Below are positions 11,094-12,976 of a stretch of 12,976 nt of DNA, one piece after another (position 1 is the first letter of the stretch; the number at the start of each line of letters is the position of its first letter). Both the position numbers and the translations under genes were made by a program. The stretch lies in contig JAGDMB010000032.1 of assembly GCA_017860375.1 (NCBI GenBank), positions 1 to 12,976 of the forward strand. Reading direction: 5' to 3'. Below the pieces are notes generated by a model that worked only from the letters and a program-made list of their open reading frames with translations, made no database searches and had not been told where the DNA came from. Source of the DNA: Bacteroidota bacterium (GTDB taxonomy: Bacteria > Bacteroidota > Bacteroidia > Bacteroidales > UBA10428).

Positions 11094-12976
11094 TTAAAAT
11101 TCGACAATAATACCCACGGTAGGCAGCACGGTGCCCTGACCGTCGGACGGTATATAGGTAAGCCGGTACCGCTCGATCCCATATTCATCTATGTAGGGAT
11201 CGTTTTCAACCGGCTGACCCTTGAATGTTGCCTCACGCACAAGGTTATCCTGGGTTTCGGATTTGAAATTGTAGACATTCTGCACATCGGCATAAAAATT
11301 CAGTGACCAGCGTTTGAAGAAATACTGTTTGTCGATGCGAAGATCGAGCTGGTGAAAAGAACCAAAGCGCAGATCATTGAATTGCGCGTAATCTAAGTAA
11401 GCTCTGCCGCGGGCATCCCAGGCGGATTTAATGCTTGATTTATCATAATCATAGGGGGTATAGGGTGAGCCTCCCACAAACCGCCATTTTCCGCCGATGA
11501 TCCAGTTGTGTTTAAAATTGCGCGTAGCCGTGAGGATCAGTATATGACGGTTGTCCCATGAAGTGGGTGTATAGGTATCAAGCGGTTCGAGGTTATCGTT
11601 CAGGTCATTGAATTTACTGATCACAAACGTATAGGAAAGGATCGTACTGAAACCAAGAATGTCTTTTGCTTTTCCAAATACCTCAAATCCATAACTTTTG
11701 CCTTTTGAAACCGATTTCACCGGTTCATCGCCGAAGGTGCCGTAATCCCCTCCTTTGCTTGAGAGAGAAACAGAGTCTATCAAAGAGAAAGGATAGTTGT
11801 CATACATTTTATAGAATCCTTCCACTGTTAAAATGGAGTTTTCACTGGGTCTTACTTCAATTCCTGCAACGATATGGTCGGCTCTGATATACGTGATCCC
11901 GTTCTCCTTGTTTACTAAGTCTCCGGCTGAATTCCGGAATCCCAGTGAAGTCATGGATGGCCTCTGGTAGAAGCGGCCGCTGTTCATGTTGATGGAAAGC
12001 AGGTCATTCAGTTTATACGATGCAGATACCCTGGGAGAAAACTGTTTCAGGGGATTGGACATTTCCGGTGAATAGCTGTTGCCGTCAAGCCTTACTCCCA
12101 GCGAAAGGGTCAGCCTGTTGTCTAAATAGGCTTTGCTGGCCTGGGTGTAGGCGCCATAGCTGAACGTGTTCAGGCTTGAATTGTAATTCTGGTTTATGAG
12201 CGTATCGCTGATGTATACCAGTTGTGAAGTGCTGTTTGTATACTGGGAATAGTCGAGGTTAACACCATAGTTGATTTTATAATCTGAAAGCGTTCGGGTA
12301 TAGTGTTCAAACCGGAGTCTGTTATTTGCCTCGGTTGAGCTGTAATCGTAAGTCTTTTCGAGTTCGGGATTGTTATTTTCGTATTTGTAAGTGATGTTAT
12401 TGAGATAATCGCGGCTGGCCACGATGGTATGATAGCCCTTCTCGCGGAAATGCTTGTAGACAGCCCCGACGGCATAATTCCACTGTTCGTTCACCGGCAG
12501 GTATTCAAGGATATACCGCTGTTCGGGGGTTTGATTGGCTTCCAGGTTCAGTTCGAATTGGTCGATGGCGCCGATCCCTATAAAGGACAGTTCATTTTTT
12601 TCATCCAGCCGGGTTTTTACCTTAAACTGGAAATCATTGTAAGTAGGCAAAAAGGGAAGCTCCAGGACCGAAAACAGGAAATTCAGGTAGGACTGGCGTG
12701 CGGACACGATAAAAGTGGTGTTGTCCGTTATCGGACCGTTGAGGGTCAACGCAAGATCGGATGCGCCGAAAGATCCTTTGAATTTTATTTTATCCTTGTT
12801 GCCGTCGAGCTGGTTGAAATCAAATACCGAACTCAGGGCATTTCCACGGTTTGAAGGGAATGCACCCGAATAATATTTCACTTCGCGGATAAAGTCGACA
12901 TTGATTATTCCCACCGAACCTCCCGAAGATCCCTGCGTGGCAAAGTGGTTGAGGTTGGGGATCTCAATGCCGTCGA
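11094..12976 (-). CDS. TonB-dependent outer membrane receptor (N-terminus cut by window end)
   Basis: About 627 C-terminal residues of an outer-membrane active transporter; the reading frame is open to the last base, so the signal, any N-terminal domain and most of the plug lie outside. The first visible residues are the end of the plug: DGIEIPNLNHF, then GSSGGSVGIINVDFIREVKY and SGAFPSNRGNALSSVFDF, a block typical of Bacteroidota receptors that are not SusC-like. A beta-barrel of alternating aromatic and polar strands follows and ends in PTVGIIVEF, with the terminal Phe expected of outer-membrane barrels. A GTG at 12912-12914 is in frame but is internal to the plug, not a real start. The substrate cannot be told: no haem, siderophore or vitamin B12 motif was recognised. 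The next gene, a lipoprotein, starts 11 bases downstream. Confidence 0.92.
   Translation of the reverse strand, partial: DGIEIPNLNHFATQGSSGGSVGIINVDFIREVKYYSGAFPSNRGNALSSVFDFNQLDGNKDKIKFKGSFGASDLALTLNGPITDNTTFIVSARQSYLNFLFSVLELPFLPTYNDFQFKVKTRLDEKNELSFIGIGAIDQFELNLEANQTPEQRYILEYLPVNEQWNYAVGAVYKHFREKGYHTIVASRDYLNNITYKYENNNPELEKTYDYSSTEANNRLRFEHYTRTLSDYKINYGVNLDYSQYTNSTSQLVYISDTLINQNYNSSLNTFSYGAYTQASKAYLDNRLTLSLGVRLDGNSYSPEMSNPLKQFSPRVSASYKLNDLLSINMNSGRFYQRPSMTSLGFRNSAGDLVNKENGITYIRADHIVAGIEVRPSENSILTVEGFYKMYDNYPFSLIDSVSLSSKGGDYGTFGDEPVKSVSKGKSYGFEVFGKAKDILGFSTILSYTFVISKFNDLNDNLEPLDTYTPTSWDNRHILILTATRNFKHNWIIGGKWRFVGGSPYTPYDYDKSSIKSAWDARGRAYLDYAQFNDLRFGSFHQLDLRIDKQYFFKRWSLNFYADVQNVYNFKSETQDNLVREATFKGQPVENDPYIDEYGIERYRLTYIPSDGQGTVLPTVGIIVEF

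Overview
The window looks like a chromosomal piece of a Bacteroidota (Bacteroidetes) genome. Supporting signs are a TonB-dependent receptor of the type common in that phylum, a macroglobulin/TonB-plug protein family known mainly from Bacteroidota, Bacteroidota-like LeuA/LeuC/LeuD, near absence of Shine-Dalgarno sequences, and promoter boxes of the Bacteroidota type (TTTG ... TAnnTTTG). The code is standard, with TAA, TAG and TGA all used as stops. I cannot name a genus.

Left part (1-3902, all minus strand): a leucine biosynthesis operon read from right to left as leader, leuA, leuC, leuD. It probably continues past base 1, because leuB is not in the window. The approximately 400-base gap ahead of leuA holds the most striking feature here: a complete transcription attenuator. 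It has a Bacteroidota-type promoter, a 21-codon leader peptide with 12 Leu/Ile/Val codons, mutually exclusive antiterminator and terminator stems, and a U-run. With the leucine-binding C-terminal domain of LeuA, this implies control at both enzyme and transcript level.

Middle (3986-8236): yebC (translation factor family, minus) stands alone. It is divergent from a large exported plus-strand protein that carries macroglobulin-like domains and a TonB-receptor plug but no barrel. A convergent minus-strand gene encodes a protein-L-isoaspartate methyltransferase with an unexpected N-terminal export signal.

Right part (8337-12976, all minus): an envelope cluster. In transcription order it holds a TonB-dependent receptor (its N-terminus cut by the window end), a lipoprotein 11 bases downstream, a 220-base gap with a strongly inverted-repeat-rich and possibly structured element, and a secreted protein of five Ig-like repeats. 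The receptor and lipoprotein are almost certainly co-transcribed. Their substrate cannot be read from the sequence. No tRNA, rRNA, CRISPR array, insertion sequence or phage gene was seen.
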